Shown: positions 1 to 9,610 of the stretch, piece by piece | How positions within the stretch are numbered: position 1 is the first letter of the stretch | Layout: each line of letters starts with the position of its first letter | DNA from: Solirubrobacter sp963724195 | GTDB taxonomy: Bacteria > Actinomycetota > Thermoleophilia > Solirubrobacterales > Solirubrobacteraceae | DNA: 64,000 nucleotides | NCBI GenBank assembly: GCA_963724195.1 | Contig: CAVRTQ010000025.1 | Coordinates: 91,925 to 155,924 of the forward strand | Reading direction: 5' to 3' | The notes under the pieces: model-generated | What the model saw: the letters and a program-made list of their open reading frames with translations, nothing else | Told to the model about the DNA's origin: nothing | Database searches by the model: none | Translations under genes and position numbers: made by a program

Positions 1-896
1 GACGCGCGTCAGTTCGCGCTGAACGCGGGTGATCATGCGGTCGGGGCGGGTGGTCATCTCGGCCCATGAGGTGCGGATGACCGTGTAGCCGAGGGCTTCG
101 AGGATTCGCTGCTTGTCGCGGTCGTCGGCGCGTGCCAGCGGATGGTCGTGGTAACGCCAACTGTCGGCTTCCAGGACGAGGTTGAGGTCGGGCCACAGGA
201 AGTCCGGGATCTTGGTCGTACCGCTGATGCGCGGGTTGACGAGGGGCTTGGCGATTCCGGCCTCGTGAAGCAGATGGAGGGCGAGGTTCTCGTTCTCCGA
301 GCGGGTCGGGGCGGCTGTGGCCAGGATGCTGCGGAGTTTCTTGGCGCCGCGGTGGTGGGTGGTGACGAGTTGCTCGGGCGTGATGAGGCGGCGGTTGAGG
401 GCCTCGTTGACGGCGCGGCGCAGGGTCTTGAACGGAAGGATCGGCCGAGAGGTGGATGAGGGTCTGGATCGGTGTGGTGACGGGGATGCCGTGGAGGGTC
501 GTGGCGTCGATGTTCTTGGCGCTGGTGCGTGTTGATGCTCGGGTGACGTCTCGGCGTTGGTGCGGTGACGTCGGGGAGGCAGTCGAACGGCTCGAGCATG
601 CCCCAGAGGAAGGCGGCGGCGAAGTGCGAGATGACGGCTCCGGGGCCGCAGGCCTTGACGGCCGCGAGGCAGCGGCCTCTCAGTGAGATGCGCCGGGTGG
701 CCCACGGCGTAAACACCCCGATAAAGGGGGTGAAGCCGGCCAGCCTTGACGCGCTACGAGATCGCCTGCGGGACAGGCCGCACGCCCGGAGATCGTCGAT
801 GTCGACGACGCCCCATTGCCGCGCGGCGAGTCGCTGCCACGCGAAAGTCGACTTTGTACGGCTGATGGCTGACGAAACTCGGGTCTCGCGTGGCAT
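1..896 (-). CDS. AbiEi-like N-terminal domain plus DUF559 protein (partial, one frame change)
   Basis: The N-terminal part has a winged-helix/AbiEi-type layout (WQRLAARQWGVV, then GIPVTTPIQTLIHLSA), as in proteins annotated as type IV toxin-antitoxin AbiEi antitoxin-domain proteins. After a frame change near 440-455 the C-terminal half reads as a DUF559, restriction-endonuclease-like fold: KIPDFLWPDLNLVLEADS, then YHDHPLARADDRDKQRILE and LGYTVIRTSW. That frame stays open to the left edge, so the C-terminus is cut off. This layout is common in actinobacteria as solitary genes; no toxin partner is visible on the right side. The split most likely reflects a one-base sequencing error. Function unknown; nuclease-like by family only. 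Confidence 0.7.
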
Positions 897-939
897 CGCC
901 GAAGCCTCGCGCGAGTGGCTGCGACGAATCTACGCGTAG

Positions 940-1773
940 GTGTGGCAAATTCGTCGCGTGCTTGCAACAACTCTGTGTTGCGCGCTCGCCGCGGCTGCGC
1001 CGAGCGGGAGCGAGGCGTACAACTTCGCGGTGTCGCTCGCTCGGCAGGGGCAGCGGCCCGCCGCGAGCGCGGCGGAGCGGAAGGCGCACCAGCGGGTGGC
1101 CGCTCGGTTCAGGAGCGTCGGTCTGCGGGTCGGGCTACGAGCGGTTCCGGGTGCCGGGCAAAGGGCAGTCGCGCAACGTGATCGGGATCAGGGACTCGGC
1201 CGCGGACTGCCTGGTGATCGCGATGGCGCACGCGGACACGCGTGCCGCCGTCGCCCGGGGCGCACGACAACGCGTCCGGGGTCGGGACCCTGGTCGCGCT
1301 CGCACGCAGCCTCGCCACGGACCCGGAGCCCGCGTGCGATGTATGGCTGGTTGCGACCGGCTCGGAGGAACGGCCGTACACGAAGACGCCCGACCACCTC
1401 GGGGCGTCCGCGCTCGTCACGCGGCTGCGAACGAATGAATCGGCTCAAGGACGTGAAGCTCGCGCTCTCGCTCGACGAGGTCGGCCGAGGGAGCCGGTTC
1501 GACCTGCACAGCACCGCTCCGAGCCCACGCGCGGATGTCGAGCAACGCATCCTGGACGCCGGCGGCGACAAGGTCCGCTACGTGAAAGACCCGCAGGGCG
1601 AGGGCAACTCCGACCACCGGGAACTCGCTCGCGCCGGGGCGCCCGCGGCCAAGCTCGGCGTGCCGAGCGAGCCGTGCCGGCACACCGCGTGCGACACGCC
1701 CGATCGGCTGCAAAGAACCGCCTTCACGCACGTTCTGCGCATCGTGTGGCCGTTGCTGCGAACCTGGCGCTGA
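940..1773 (+). CDS. Secreted M28-family zinc aminopeptidase (frame changes)
   Basis: A GTG start is followed by a signal-peptide-like stretch (RRVLATTLCCALAAAAPSGS). Joining three frames (changes near 1130, 1245 and 1435) gives the M28 zinc ligands and catalytic residues in order: AMAHADT (His), GAHDNASGVG (Asp), ATGSEE (catalytic and ligand Glu), SLDEVG (Asp) and NSDHREL (final His). The complete set of ligands argues that the gene is functional and that the frame changes are sequencing errors. It ends in TGATG, overlapping the next gene by one base. It probably trims exported peptides; the substrate cannot be inferred. Confidence 0.8.
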   Translation: MWQIRRVLATTLCCALAAAAPSGSEAYNFAVSLARQGQRPAASAAERKAHQRVAARFRSVGLRVGLRAVPGAGQRAVAQRDRDQGLGRGLPGDRDGARGHACRRRPGRTTTRPGSGPWSRSHAASPRTRSPRAMYGWLRPARRNGRTRRRPTTSGRPRSSRGCERMNRLKDVKLALSLDEVGRGSRFDLHSTAPSPRADVEQRILDAGGDKVRYVKDPQGEGNSDHRELARAGAPAAKLGVPSEPCRHTACDTPDRLQRTAFTHVLRIVWPLLRTWR

Positions 1774-2294
1774 TGAGAGATCTTCGGGGGATCGTGGTCG
1801 TCGCGGCCGTCCTGAGCCTGGTGCTCTGGCCGGTGCAGATCAGCAGCGCGTTCGGCCTGCCCGCGCACCCGCTCATCCTGCACGTGCCGGTGGTCTTGGT
1901 GCCGGTGCTCGGGATCGCCACGCTCATCGCCGTCGCGAAGCCGGACTGGTTCGGCGTCCCGCTCGCCGTGTTCGCCGTCGTGACGCTCGCGGCGACGCTG
2001 CTCACCGTCGGCGCCGGCCAGGCCTTTCTCGAGTCCAAGCCACGCCTTGAAGGCAACCCGATGATGAAGGACCACCAGGGCGCCGGGGAGACCGTGCGCT
2101 TCTGCATGGTGCTGCTGACCGCCGCGCTGCTGGGCCTGCTGTGGGTGAAGAAGGGCGTCGCGGGCACAGCGCTGAAGGTCGTGGCGGTGCTGATGGCCGT
2201 GTCCGCGCTGGGCTTCACGATCCGCACCGGGCATCTCGGGGCGAAGCTCGTGTGGGAGGAGGACGAGCAAGAGTTGACAGAGTCAATGAAATAG
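1773..2294 (+). CDS. DUF2231-like integral membrane protein
   Basis: A 173-residue protein with about five hydrophobic segments. The motif LPAHPLILHVPVVLVPV near residue 30 resembles the His-Pro motif of DUF2231 predicted membrane proteins. A short polar loop (SKPRLEGNPMMKDHQ) sits between segments and the C-terminus is acidic (WEEDEQELTESMK). The ATG overlaps the stop of the M28 peptidase gene, so the two are co-transcribed. The 3' end lies inside the palindrome that precedes the MarR-GNAT gene. Biochemical role unknown. Confidence 0.65.
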   Translation: MRDLRGIVVVAAVLSLVLWPVQISSAFGLPAHPLILHVPVVLVPVLGIATLIAVAKPDWFGVPLAVFAVVTLAATLLTVGAGQAFLESKPRLEGNPMMKDHQGAGETVRFCMVLLTAALLGLLWVKKGVAGTALKVVAVLMAVSALGFTIRTGHLGAKLVWEEDEQELTESMK

Positions 2295-2307
2295 TTGACT
2301 CTGTCAA
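2274..2307. promoter_or_regulatory. Perfect 13-bp inverted repeat, probable MarR operator
   Basis: TTGACAGAGTCAA (2274-2286) and TTGACTCTGTCAA (2295-2307) are perfect reverse complements separated by 8 bases. The right arm ends two bases before the ATG of the MarR-GNAT gene, and the left arm overlaps the end of the DUF2231 gene. Its position suggests autoregulation. Confidence 0.75.
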
Positions 2308-2309
2308 AT

Positions 2310-3197
2310 ATGGCGATGACAGAACACGTCGAGGCCGTGCGCGCGTTCAATCGCTTCTACACGGCCAAGATGGGACTCACCCGCGGCACCTACGCCCGTC
2401 CGCTCCCTGAGGTCCGGGTCATGTACGAACTGGCGCACGGGACCGAGGAGGTCGCGGAGCTCAAGCAGGCGCTCGACATCGACGCGGGCCAGCTCAGCCG
2501 GGTGCTCGCGAAGCTCGAGGAGCAGGGGCTCATCACCAAGGCACCCTCCCCGCTCGACGCCCGTCGGCAGCTGGTGCGGCTGACCGAGGCGGGCCAGGAG
2601 CGGTTCGCCGCCATGGACAAAGACTCCGCAGACGCGATCGGCGCGGTGCTGGATGGCCTCGGCGACGGTGCCGCGGTCGTCGGCGCGATGGCGCAGCTCA
2701 AGCGCGCGATCGAGCCGGAAGGCACGCTCACGCTGCGCGAGTTCGAGCCCGGCGACCTCGGCTGGATGGTGCAGCGCCACGGCGCGCTGTACGCCCGCGA
2801 GTACGGCTGGGACCAGAGCTTCGAGCGCCTCGTCGCCCGGATCGCCGCCGACTTCGACCCGACCACGGACCGCGGCTGGGTCGCGGAGATCGACGGCGAA
2901 CCCATGGGCGCGATCATGTGCGTCCGCCTGGACGAGACCACCGCCAAGCTCCGCACCCTGCTCGTCGAGCCGAAAGCGCGCGGCAAGGGCGTCGGCAAAG
3001 CCCTGGTGGACCAGGTCATCCGCCACGCCCGGGCCAGCGGCTACACCACGCTCAAGCTCTGGACCCAGAGCCACCTGCACGCCGCGATCCGGATCTACGA
3101 GAGCCGCGGCTTCGTGCTCGAGCGCGAGTGGCCAGAGCCCGCGTTCGGCAAGGACGACCTCGTCTCGCAGACCTGGTCACTTACCCTCAAGCCATGA
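2310..3197 (+). CDS. MarR-type regulator fused to GNAT N-acetyltransferase
   Basis: Residues 1-140 form a MarR winged helix (VMYELAHGTEEVAELKQALD, then AGQLSRVLAKLEEQGLITK, then the wing SPLDARRQLVRLTEAG). Residues 150-295 form a GNAT domain with the acetyl-CoA loop VEPKARGKGVGKALVDQVI and the typical end ESRGFVLE. This MarR-GNAT architecture is known in bacteria and probably couples ligand sensing or modification to repression. The start is placed at ATG 2310, directly after the operator; ATG 2316 is the alternative. The reading frame is intact over 295 residues. It ends 4 bases into the OsmC gene, which is a candidate co-regulated gene. Confidence 0.88.
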   Translation: MAMTEHVEAVRAFNRFYTAKMGLTRGTYARPLPEVRVMYELAHGTEEVAELKQALDIDAGQLSRVLAKLEEQGLITKAPSPLDARRQLVRLTEAGQERFAAMDKDSADAIGAVLDGLGDGAAVVGAMAQLKRAIEPEGTLTLREFEPGDLGWMVQRHGALYAREYGWDQSFERLVARIAADFDPTTDRGWVAEIDGEPMGAIMCVRLDETTAKLRTLLVEPKARGKGVGKALVDQVIRHARASGYTTLKLWTQSHLHAAIRIYESRGFVLEREWPEPAFGKDDLVSQTWSLTLKP

Positions 3198-3691
3198 ACC
3201 GCGACGAGCTGCGCGCGCTCCAGGCCCCGCTGAAGAGCCGCTACAAGGAAGACCCGACCGAGGCCACGATCACGCTGAAGGCCAAGGGCACCGTCGGCGA
3301 CGGCGTCTCCTGCAACGTGGAGACCGGCCGCGCGATCGCCCAGGCCGGCCTGCACCCGCTCACGGGCGGCGACGGCAGCCTTCTGTGCAGCGGCGACATG
3401 CTGCTCGAGGCGCTCGTGGCCTGCGCCGGCGTCACGCTCCAGGCGGTGGCGCCTGGCGATCGAGGTCCCGATCACCGAAGGCCACGTCTACGCCGAGGGC
3501 GACCTGGACTTCCGCGGCACGCTCGGCGTCGACAAGGAGGCGCCCGTCGGCTTCTCCGACATCCGCCTCAGGTTCGAGGTCGACACCCCCGCCGACGACG
3601 AGCAACTCGCCACGCTGCTCAAGCTCACCGAGCGCTACTGCGTGGTCTTCCAGACGCTCAACCGGGCGCCGCAGCTGCACGGCCGAAATGA
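3194..3691 (+). CDS. OsmC/Ohr-family peroxide-reducing protein (frame change)
   Basis: It starts at ATG 3194, overlapping the MarR-GNAT stop by 4 bases. The first frame reads through EALVACAGVTLQAVA, which carries the first redox Cys. After an extra C near 3450 the frame AIEVPITEGHVYAEGDLDF continues to KLTERYCVVFQTL, which carries the second Cys. OsmC proteins reduce organic hydroperoxides with this Cys pair. The true stop is probably the TGA at 3689-3691, just before a terminator hairpin; reaching it needs one more small frame correction. Confidence 0.78.
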   Translation: MNRDELRALQAPLKSRYKEDPTEATITLKAKGTVGDGVSCNVETGRAIAQAGLHPLTGGDGSLLCSGDMLLEALVACAGVTLQAVAPGDRGPDHRRPRLRRGRPGLPRHARRRQGGARRLLRHPPQVRGRHPRRRRATRHAAQAHRALLRGLPDAQPGAAAARPK

Positions 3692-3718
3692 CGAGGGCCC
3701 GCACGGAGCGGGCCCTCG
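3692..3718. terminator. Hairpin terminator between convergent genes
   Basis: CGAGGGCCCGC (3692-3702), loop acgga, GCGGGCCCTCG (3708-3718): a perfect 11-bp stem without a T tract. It sits between the ends of the OsmC gene and the calcium-repeat protein gene and could serve both strands. Confidence 0.8.
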
Positions 3719-3728
3719 AGAGCGCGGC

Positions 3729-5331
3729 TTAGTTGAGGATCGTTCGGCTTCCACTGCGGATCGAACGGCGGGACACCTGACGCCGATCGACCGGGTGCCG
3801 CAGGCAGGTGCGCGAGTAGCTGTGTCCGGCAGGCACGGGTTGAACGGGTTGACGCAGCGCCTTCGCGGGCTGCGGCGTCGAACGGCGCAGCGCCGGGATC
3901 GCCGCAGGCGGCCTGGATCGCGAACGGTCGCCGGCCATGTTGCGGCTGAGCTCCATGATGTTCGGGACGTCGTCGAAGTCCTGGTCGTCGGCGCCGTCGA
4001 GGATGCCGTCGCCGTCGCTGTCGGCGTCGTAGGGCTTGGTGCCCGGGTACTTGATCGGGTACGGCGCCTCGTCGGTGTAGCACGCCTCCCAGAACTCGGG
4101 CGACATCGGGCCGCCGCTGACCTCGTAGTAGTTGTTGAGGCCGTCGGCGTCCTCGTCGCGCTCGTCGTCGGAGACGAAGCCGTCGGAGTCGAGGTCCCAG
4201 TAGGTGCGCTCGGCGCGCCGCTGGACGTCCGGTCGGGTGTCCGGAGCCGCCGTGACCGTCGCACGGTCGACGCCGTCGACGCGGTCCATGTCGTACAGGT
4301 CGAGGTCGTCGACCGGGTCGCGGCGGTGTCGGCGAGGTCGACAGCAGCTGGTCGATGTCGTTGCGGCCGTAGCCGGTCGGCGTCGGCCCAGCTGCGGAAC
4401 GTCCTGCGGCGGCTGCGTACGCGGCCATCGCGTCATCGTCGCCTGACGACGGCCGTTGCCGCCGACGAGCCGCGACAGCGAGTACTGATGGCCGTCCGAG
4501 TACGACAGCGGCGCTCAGCGTGCGGGTCGCGTGCGGTTGACCTCGTACGTGTACTTCCAGAGCTTGTACTCGTCGCTGAGCGTGAGCGCGTCGCCGTCGT
4601 AGTCGACGTCCGCGTCCTTGAAGAGCGGGTTCGGGTACGGCGACTTGCCGGGTACGGCGATGACGACGTTCGGGCGACTGGTAGTCGTCGTTGTTGAGGT
4701 CGATCGCGGACTGGTACTCGAAGCCGTCCTCGACGCCGTCGCCGTCGGTGTCGCCGACGCACGGGTCGAGCTTGAGCGAGAGCTCTCGAGCGTGTCGTCG
4801 AGCAGGTCGTTGTCGTCGTCGAGGTCGACGCGGTTCTTGAGACGCCGTCGCGTCGCAGTCGCCGTCGGGCGCGGTCGGCACGCCGGCGCCGTCGGAGGCG
4901 TCGCCGCCGATGCGCTCGGGCGCGATGACCGGGGAGGCCTTGGTCGCGGTGAAGGACTTGGTGAGCTTGGCGGCGAGCACGCGCACGCGGAAGCGCGTCG
5001 CGACGGGCGCGCCGCCCTTGGTCATCATGTACTTCTCGAGCGTCTTGGGCAGCACGACCGTGAGCTTCTTGGCGGTGCTCACGTCGGCCTTGACGAACAG
5101 CGTCTTGCCGCCGTCAGCGCGGAACTGCACGCTGTTCTTGGCCTTGCCGCGCTTGAAGTTCTTGCCCGTGATCGTCAGCTTGGCGCCGACGTAGGCGGTC
5201 TTCGGCGTCACCTTGGTGATCACCGGCGTCTTTTTCGTGGCCGCGCCCGCAGTGGCGGGCACGACGAGCGCGCCGAGGGCGGCCACGACAACGGCGCGGC
5301 GCAGCTGGCGGGTGCGGGGTCGAAATACCAT
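3729..5331 (-). CDS. Secreted IPT/TIG plus thrombospondin type 3 calcium-repeat protein (frame changes)
   Basis: The signal peptide (AVVVAALGALVVPATAGAA) is followed by an IPT/TIG-like Ig domain (PVITKVTPKTAYVGAKLTIT and GKNFKRGKAKNSVQF, residues 30-130). Acidic calcium-binding repeats follow: DPCVGDTDGDGVEDGFEY, KDADVDYDGDALT, DLDSDGFVSDDERDEDADG and DADSDGDGILDGADDQDF. Several frame changes break the second half (near 4850, 4790, 4680, 4500, 4400, 3900), so the exact C-terminus is uncertain; the stop is placed at 3729. It is probably a calcium-stabilised surface or matrix protein. A sigma-28-like promoter lies immediately upstream, as for the pilin genes. Confidence 0.72.
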
Positions 5332-5340
5332 CGCTCCCGG

Positions 5341-5368
5341 TAATCGGCCACTCGGACCGACGTCTTGA
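5341..5368 (-). promoter_or_regulatory. Sigma-28 (FliA/WhiG)-like promoter of the calcium-repeat protein gene
   Basis: On the minus strand TCAA (5368-5365), 16 bases, then GCCGATTA (5348-5341): 7 of 8 matches to GCCGATAA. The -10 element ends 9 nt before the ATG, the same distance as at the minor pilin and PAS genes. Confidence 0.6.
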
Positions 5369-5392
5369 GCGCCGGCGAGTGGGGTGACGGCC

Positions 5393-6440
5393 CTAATCGA
5401 CGGTCAAGAGTTCCTTGGAGGTGTGCGAGAGCACGTCGCGGCCACTCTCGGTGACCACGACGAGATCCTCGATCCGCACGCCGCCGACGCCCGGCAGGTA
5501 CACGCCCGGCTCGACCGTCACGACGTTGCCGGCCTCCAGCGGCGGTGTCGCCGGAGCGCGCGAGCCGCGGCGCCTCGTGGGTGACCAGGCCGACCCCGTG
5601 CCCGAGGCCGTGGCCGAAGTGGTCGCCGTGGCCCGCGGCGGTGATGATGTCGCGCGCGATCGCGTCGATCTCGCGCCCCAACGGCCCGGCCTTCACGGCA
5701 TCGAGCGCCGTCACCTGCGCGCGCAGCACCAGCGCGTAGGCCTCGGCGAGCTCGTCCGACAGATCTCCCGTCGCCCACGTGCGCGTGCAGTCCGAGCAGT
5801 AGCCGTCGAGCACCGCGCCGATGTCGATCGTGACCAGCGTGTCCCGCGGGATCGCCACCTCGCGCGGCTGCGCGTGCGGGAGGGCGCCATGCTCGGCGGC
5901 CGCGACGATCGACGGGAACGACGGCCCGGAGGCGCCGCGCACGCGCATCTCGTGCTCCAGGGCGACCGCGACGTCGCGCTCGGTCCGTCCCACGATCCCG
6001 ACCTCGAGCAGCCACCCGTAGATCTCGTCGACCAGCGCCGCGGCGGCGGCGATCCGGAGGATCTCCCCCGGCTCCTTCACCGCGCGCACGTCCTCGACGA
6101 CGCCGGCCAAAGGCACCAGCTCCACGTCCGGGAGCAGCTCCCCCAGCCGCCGGTGCGTCTTGACCGACAGGTCCGCGTCGTCGAACCCGAGCCGCCCGGA
6201 GAAGCCCTTCAGCGCGGCCAGCAGCTCCTGCGGCCCTTGCTCGCGCTCGAAGTCCGGCACCTCGACCTTGGCCTGCTCGACGTAGCGGAAGTCGGTCACG
6301 AACCGGCGCACGTCGCGCCCGACGAGCGCGAAGCCGTTCGAGCCGGTGAAGCCGGTGACGTACCGGAGGTTGGCCGGCTCGGTGACGAGCAGCGCGTCGA
6401 CGTCGTCCAGACGTCCCGCGACCCGGTCCGCGCGACTCAC
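5393..6440 (-). CDS. pepP: Xaa-Pro aminopeptidase (M24B)
   Basis: The N-terminal creatinase domain (LLVTEPANLRYVTGFTGSNG) is followed by the M24 pita-bread domain. Metal ligands are seen in TIDIGAVLDGYCSDCTRTW (Asp pair), HFGHGLGHGVGLVTHEAPR (His), and after a frame change near 5540 NVVTVEPGVYLPG (Glu) and GVRIEDLVVVT (Glu). The protein is about 348 residues, normal for the family. It starts at GTG 6440 and overlaps the aroQ stop by 4 bases (GTGA), so it is the last visible gene of the shikimate operon. It removes N-terminal residues preceding proline in the cytoplasm. Confidence 0.88.
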
Positions 6441-6875
6441 GCCCACGCCTTCATCAGCAGCTCCAGCCCTTCCCGATAGCCGTCCACGCCCTTGCCGGCG
6501 ACCTTCCCGTAGCGCACCGCCTCCAGCACCGACACGTGCCGGAACGCCTCGCGGGAATCCACGTCGCGAGAGATGCACCTCGACCACCGGCAGCCCGGAG
6601 ATCTCCACCGCGTCGCGCAGCGACCACGCGTAGTGCGTCCAGGCGCCCGGGTTGAGGATCAGCCCGTCGGCGTAGTCGGACGCCTTGTGGAGCTCCTCGA
6701 CGAACGCGCCCTCGTAGTTGCTCTGGAAGCAGACGATGGACAGCCCGAGCTCGCGCCCGAAGCGCGTGATCTGCTGCTCGAGCTGCGCGTAGGTCAGCCC
6801 GCCGTAGTGCTCCGCCGGGCGCCGGTCCAGCGCGCCGAGGTTGATGCCGTGCAGGACGGCCACCCGGTTCTTCAT
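6437..6875 (-). CDS. aroQ: Type II 3-dehydroquinate dehydratase (frame change)
   Basis: It converts 3-dehydroquinate to 3-dehydroshikimate. Family motifs: VLHGINLGALDRRP (substrate loop and Tyr/Arg region), IVCFQSNYEGAFVEEL, LILNPGAWTHYAWSLRDAV (catalytic His region) and PVVEVHLS. After a frame change near 6560 it continues DVDSREAFRHVSVLE to LLMKAWA. About 146 residues in total, as expected for AroQ. ATG 6875 overlaps the aroKB stop (ATGA). Confidence 0.87.
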
Positions 6876-8387
6876 CGCAGCTCTCCGATCGCGGCGCGAA
6901 CGTCGTTCTCCGCCATCGGCACACCCGTCCGGACGTCGCCGGGCGCGTCGACGACGACGAAGCCCACCCGGCCGCCGCGGCGCTTCTTGTCGCGCTGCAC
7001 GGCGGTCAGGATCGCGGCCTCGTCGATGTCGGCGTCGAGCTTCGTGGGCAGCCGGTGCTCCTCGAGCAGCTCCGCCACCTCGCCCCGCAGCTGCAACCTG
7101 CCCGGACAGCGTCAGCGCCGCGAGCAGGCCGAGCCCGACCGCCTCGCCGTGCCGGAAGCGCGCGTAGCCGGTCGCGGTCTCGATCGCGTGCCCGACGGTG
7201 TGGCCGAGGTTGAGCACCTGGCGCCGGCCGGCGTCGCGCTCGTCGCGGGCGACCACGCCCAGCTTGGTCCGCGCACACGCCAGGACCAGGTCGCGGTCCA
7301 CGTCCTGCGCGCCGCGCCGCACGCGCGCCCACAGCGGACCGCCGGCGATCAGCGCCGTCTTGATCACCTCGGCCCAGCCCGCCGCGAGCTCCTCGCGGCG
7401 GCAGGGTCGCGAGCACCCGCGGATCGGACGAGCACCGCGCGTGGCTGGTGGTAGACGCCGACGTAGTTCTTGCCCTCCGGCAGGTCCACGCCGGTCTTCC
7501 CGCCGTACGCCGAGTCCACCTGGGCCACGAGCGTCGTGGGCACCTGCACCACGCCCACCCCGCGCTGGTAGACGCCGGCGCAGAAGCCGGCCACGTCGCC
7601 GACCACGCCGCCGCCCAGCGCGGCCACGTGATCGTCGTGGTCCATCCCGGCCTCGGCGAGCCCGCGCAGCAGCACCTCGGCGTTCGCGAGCGTCTTGGCC
7701 TCCTCGCCCGCGGGCATGACGAACGGCCCGAGCGCGTCCGGCACGCGGTCGGCGTACAGCGGCGCGACCGACTCGTCCGACAGCAGGAAGCGGCGGCCGC
7801 GCAGCGGCCAGAACGTGCCGTCGAGCACGTCACCGACGTAGACCGGGTAGTTGTGCTCGCCCGCGACGGCCCACAGCGCCTTCACGCCGGTGGGAATCCG
7901 CCGCAGCGCACCCGCCGCGCGCCGGATCGTCTCCGCGCCGCCGTCGAGCAACACCACGTCGGCGAGCGCCTCGTACTGGGGCGCGCGCTCGGCGTGCAGC
8001 GCCGCGAAGCGCTCGCGGTCGCGCGCCAGCGGCCGCCGCTTGCCGCCCGCCCGGCGCCAGGCCGTGGCCTCGTCGACGTCCAGCATCACGACCGTGTGGC
8101 GCGCGAGCAGCTCGCGCACCCGCGCCGACCCGATCGATCCGCCGCCCAGTGAGATCACGGGCGCCGGAACCGTCTCCAGCACCTCGGCGACGACGTCCTC
8201 CTCGGCCTCGCGGAACGCCCGCTCGCCGTGGGAGGCGAAGTAGTCCTCGATCGACGTGCCGAGCCGCTGCTCGAGCTCACGGTCGGTGTCGACGGCGCGC
8301 ACACCCAGCGCCGCGGCTGCGGCCCGGGCGCCGGTCGTCTTCCCGGCGCCCATGAACCCGATGAAGACTAGTGCCGGGGTTTCCATC
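6872..8387 (-). CDS. aroKB: Bifunctional shikimate kinase / 3-dehydroquinate synthase (frame changes)
   Basis: Residues 1-165 are shikimate kinase: the P-loop GFMGAGKTTGARAAAAAL, the substrate-binding GGGSIGSARV, and the lid/adenine region RRPLARDRERF. It continues without a stop into 3-dehydroquinate synthase: GGGVVGDVAGFCAGVYQRG (NAD binding), VPTTLVAQVDSAYGGKTGVD, then after a frame change near 7395 RQVLNLGHTVGHAIE (zinc-binding His). A second change near 7100 leads to the end RRGGRVGFVVVDAPGDVRTG. Such AroK-AroB fusions are known. The start at ATG 8387 lies 20 bases inside aroC and the stop overlaps aroQ by 4 bases. Confidence 0.9.
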
Positions 8388-9540
8388 CGATGCGTGAGCA
8401 GTATGCGCTCACGGCGGCCTTCACGTCGTCGATGTGGTCGCCGCCGAACTTGTCCCGGTACGCGCCCGCGAGCACGATCGCGAGCATCGCCTCCCCCACG
8501 ACGCCCGCGGCGGGCACGACGCAGGAATCGGTCCGCTCGCGCAACGCCTGCGCGGGCTCCTTGGTGGCGATGTTGACCGAGCGCAGCGGCTTGGTCAGCG
8601 TCGGAATCGGCTTCATGGCCACGCGCGCCACCAACGGCTCGCCCGTGGTCATGCCGCCCTCGATGCCGCCGCTGCGGTTCGTCTCGCGGTAGTAGCCGCG
8701 CTCTTCGGAGTAGAAGATCTCGTCGTGGGCCTCCGAGCCGGGGCGGCCCGCGAGGTCGAAGCCGTCGCCGAGCCCCACGCCCTTGGCGGCCTGGATGCTG
8801 AGCAGCGCACCCGCGATCAGCCCGTCCATCCGCTGCGTCCACGACACGTGCGAGCCGAGGCCCGGCACGAGCCCGTACGCGCGCAGCTCGAAGATCCCGC
8901 CGATCGACTCGTTCTTCTTGCGCAGGACGTTGATCTCGTTGACCATCGCCTTCGTCGCTTCGGCGTCCAGGCAGCGCACGGGTGACTCGTCGACCGCGTC
9001 GAAGTCGGCCAGCACGGGCTCACCCGAAGGGGGCGGCGCCTTGACCGACCCGATCTGGGTCACGTGGGAGACGACCTCCACGCCCACGGCCCGCAGGAAC
9101 TCCTTGGCCAGCGCCCCGCCGGCGACGCGCGCGGCGGTCTCACGCGCCGAAGCCCGCTCCAACACGTTGCGCACGTCCGTGAAGCCGAACTTCTGCACAC
9201 CCGCGAGGTCGGCGTGCCCCGGGCGCGGCAGATGGACCTCGGGCACGTCCGCCTCGACGGGCCACGGGTTCATCCGCTCTTCCCAGTTCTTGTAGTCGCG
9301 ATTGGCGACCTGGAGCGCGATCGGGCCGCCCATGGTGCGCCCGTGGCGGACCCCGGAGGTGACCGACGCGGCGTCCTTCTCGATCTTCATCCGCCCACCC
9401 CGGCCGTGGCCGAGCTGGCGACGGGCGAGGTCGCGATCGATCGCGGCTTGCGAGAGCTCCAAGCCCGCGGGCAGGCCCTCCACGATCGTGGTGAGGCCCG
9501 GCCCGTGTGATTCGCCGGCGGTGACGACGTGCAATGGCAC
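8368..9540 (-). CDS. aroC: Chorismate synthase
   Basis: An intact 390-residue reading frame. Chorismate synthase signatures: GESHGPGLTTIVEG at the N-terminus, RRQLGHGRGGRMKIEKD, ARETAARVAGGALAKEFL, and FDLAGRPGSEAHDE near residue 245, with NRSGGIEGGMTTGEPL near residue 275. It uses reduced FMN to turn EPSP into chorismate, the last step of the shared aromatic pathway. It is the first gene of aroC-aroKB-aroQ-pepP, just downstream of the pilus operon terminator. Confidence 0.96.
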   Translation of the reverse strand: MPLHVVTAGESHGPGLTTIVEGLPAGLELSQAAIDRDLARRQLGHGRGGRMKIEKDAASVTSGVRHGRTMGGPIALQVANRDYKNWEERMNPWPVEADVPEVHLPRPGHADLAGVQKFGFTDVRNVLERASARETAARVAGGALAKEFLRAVGVEVVSHVTQIGSVKAPPPSGEPVLADFDAVDESPVRCLDAEATKAMVNEINVLRKKNESIGGIFELRAYGLVPGLGSHVSWTQRMDGLIAGALLSIQAAKGVGLGDGFDLAGRPGSEAHDEIFYSEERGYYRETNRSGGIEGGMTTGEPLVARVAMKPIPTLTKPLRSVNIATKEPAQALRERTDSCVVPAAGVVGEAMLAIVLAGAYRDKFGGDHIDDVKAAVSAYCSRIGWKPRH

Positions 9541-9561
9541 GCCGATGATCCTACGAAGAGC

Positions 9562-9585
9562 GAAGGCGGGCCGAGGCCCGCCTTC
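9562..9585 (-). terminator. Terminator of the pilM-pilO operon
   Basis: GAAGGCGGGCC (9562-9572), loop ga, GGCCCGCCTTC (9575-9585): a perfect 11-bp stem 25 bases after the last pilus gene and 22 bases before the aroC start. Confidence 0.75.
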
Positions 9586-9610
9586 CGCATCGTCGGCTCC
9601 CGCCGAGGCT

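Noticed and set aside
1..896. AbiE toxin-antitoxin system
   Set aside because: The N-terminal domain is AbiEi-like, but the C-terminal half is DUF559 and no AbiEii nucleotidyltransferase gene is seen in the window.
940..1773. Pseudogene call for the M28 peptidase
   Set aside because: All zinc ligands and catalytic residues are kept across the frame changes, and the same kind of error affects essential genes in this sequence.
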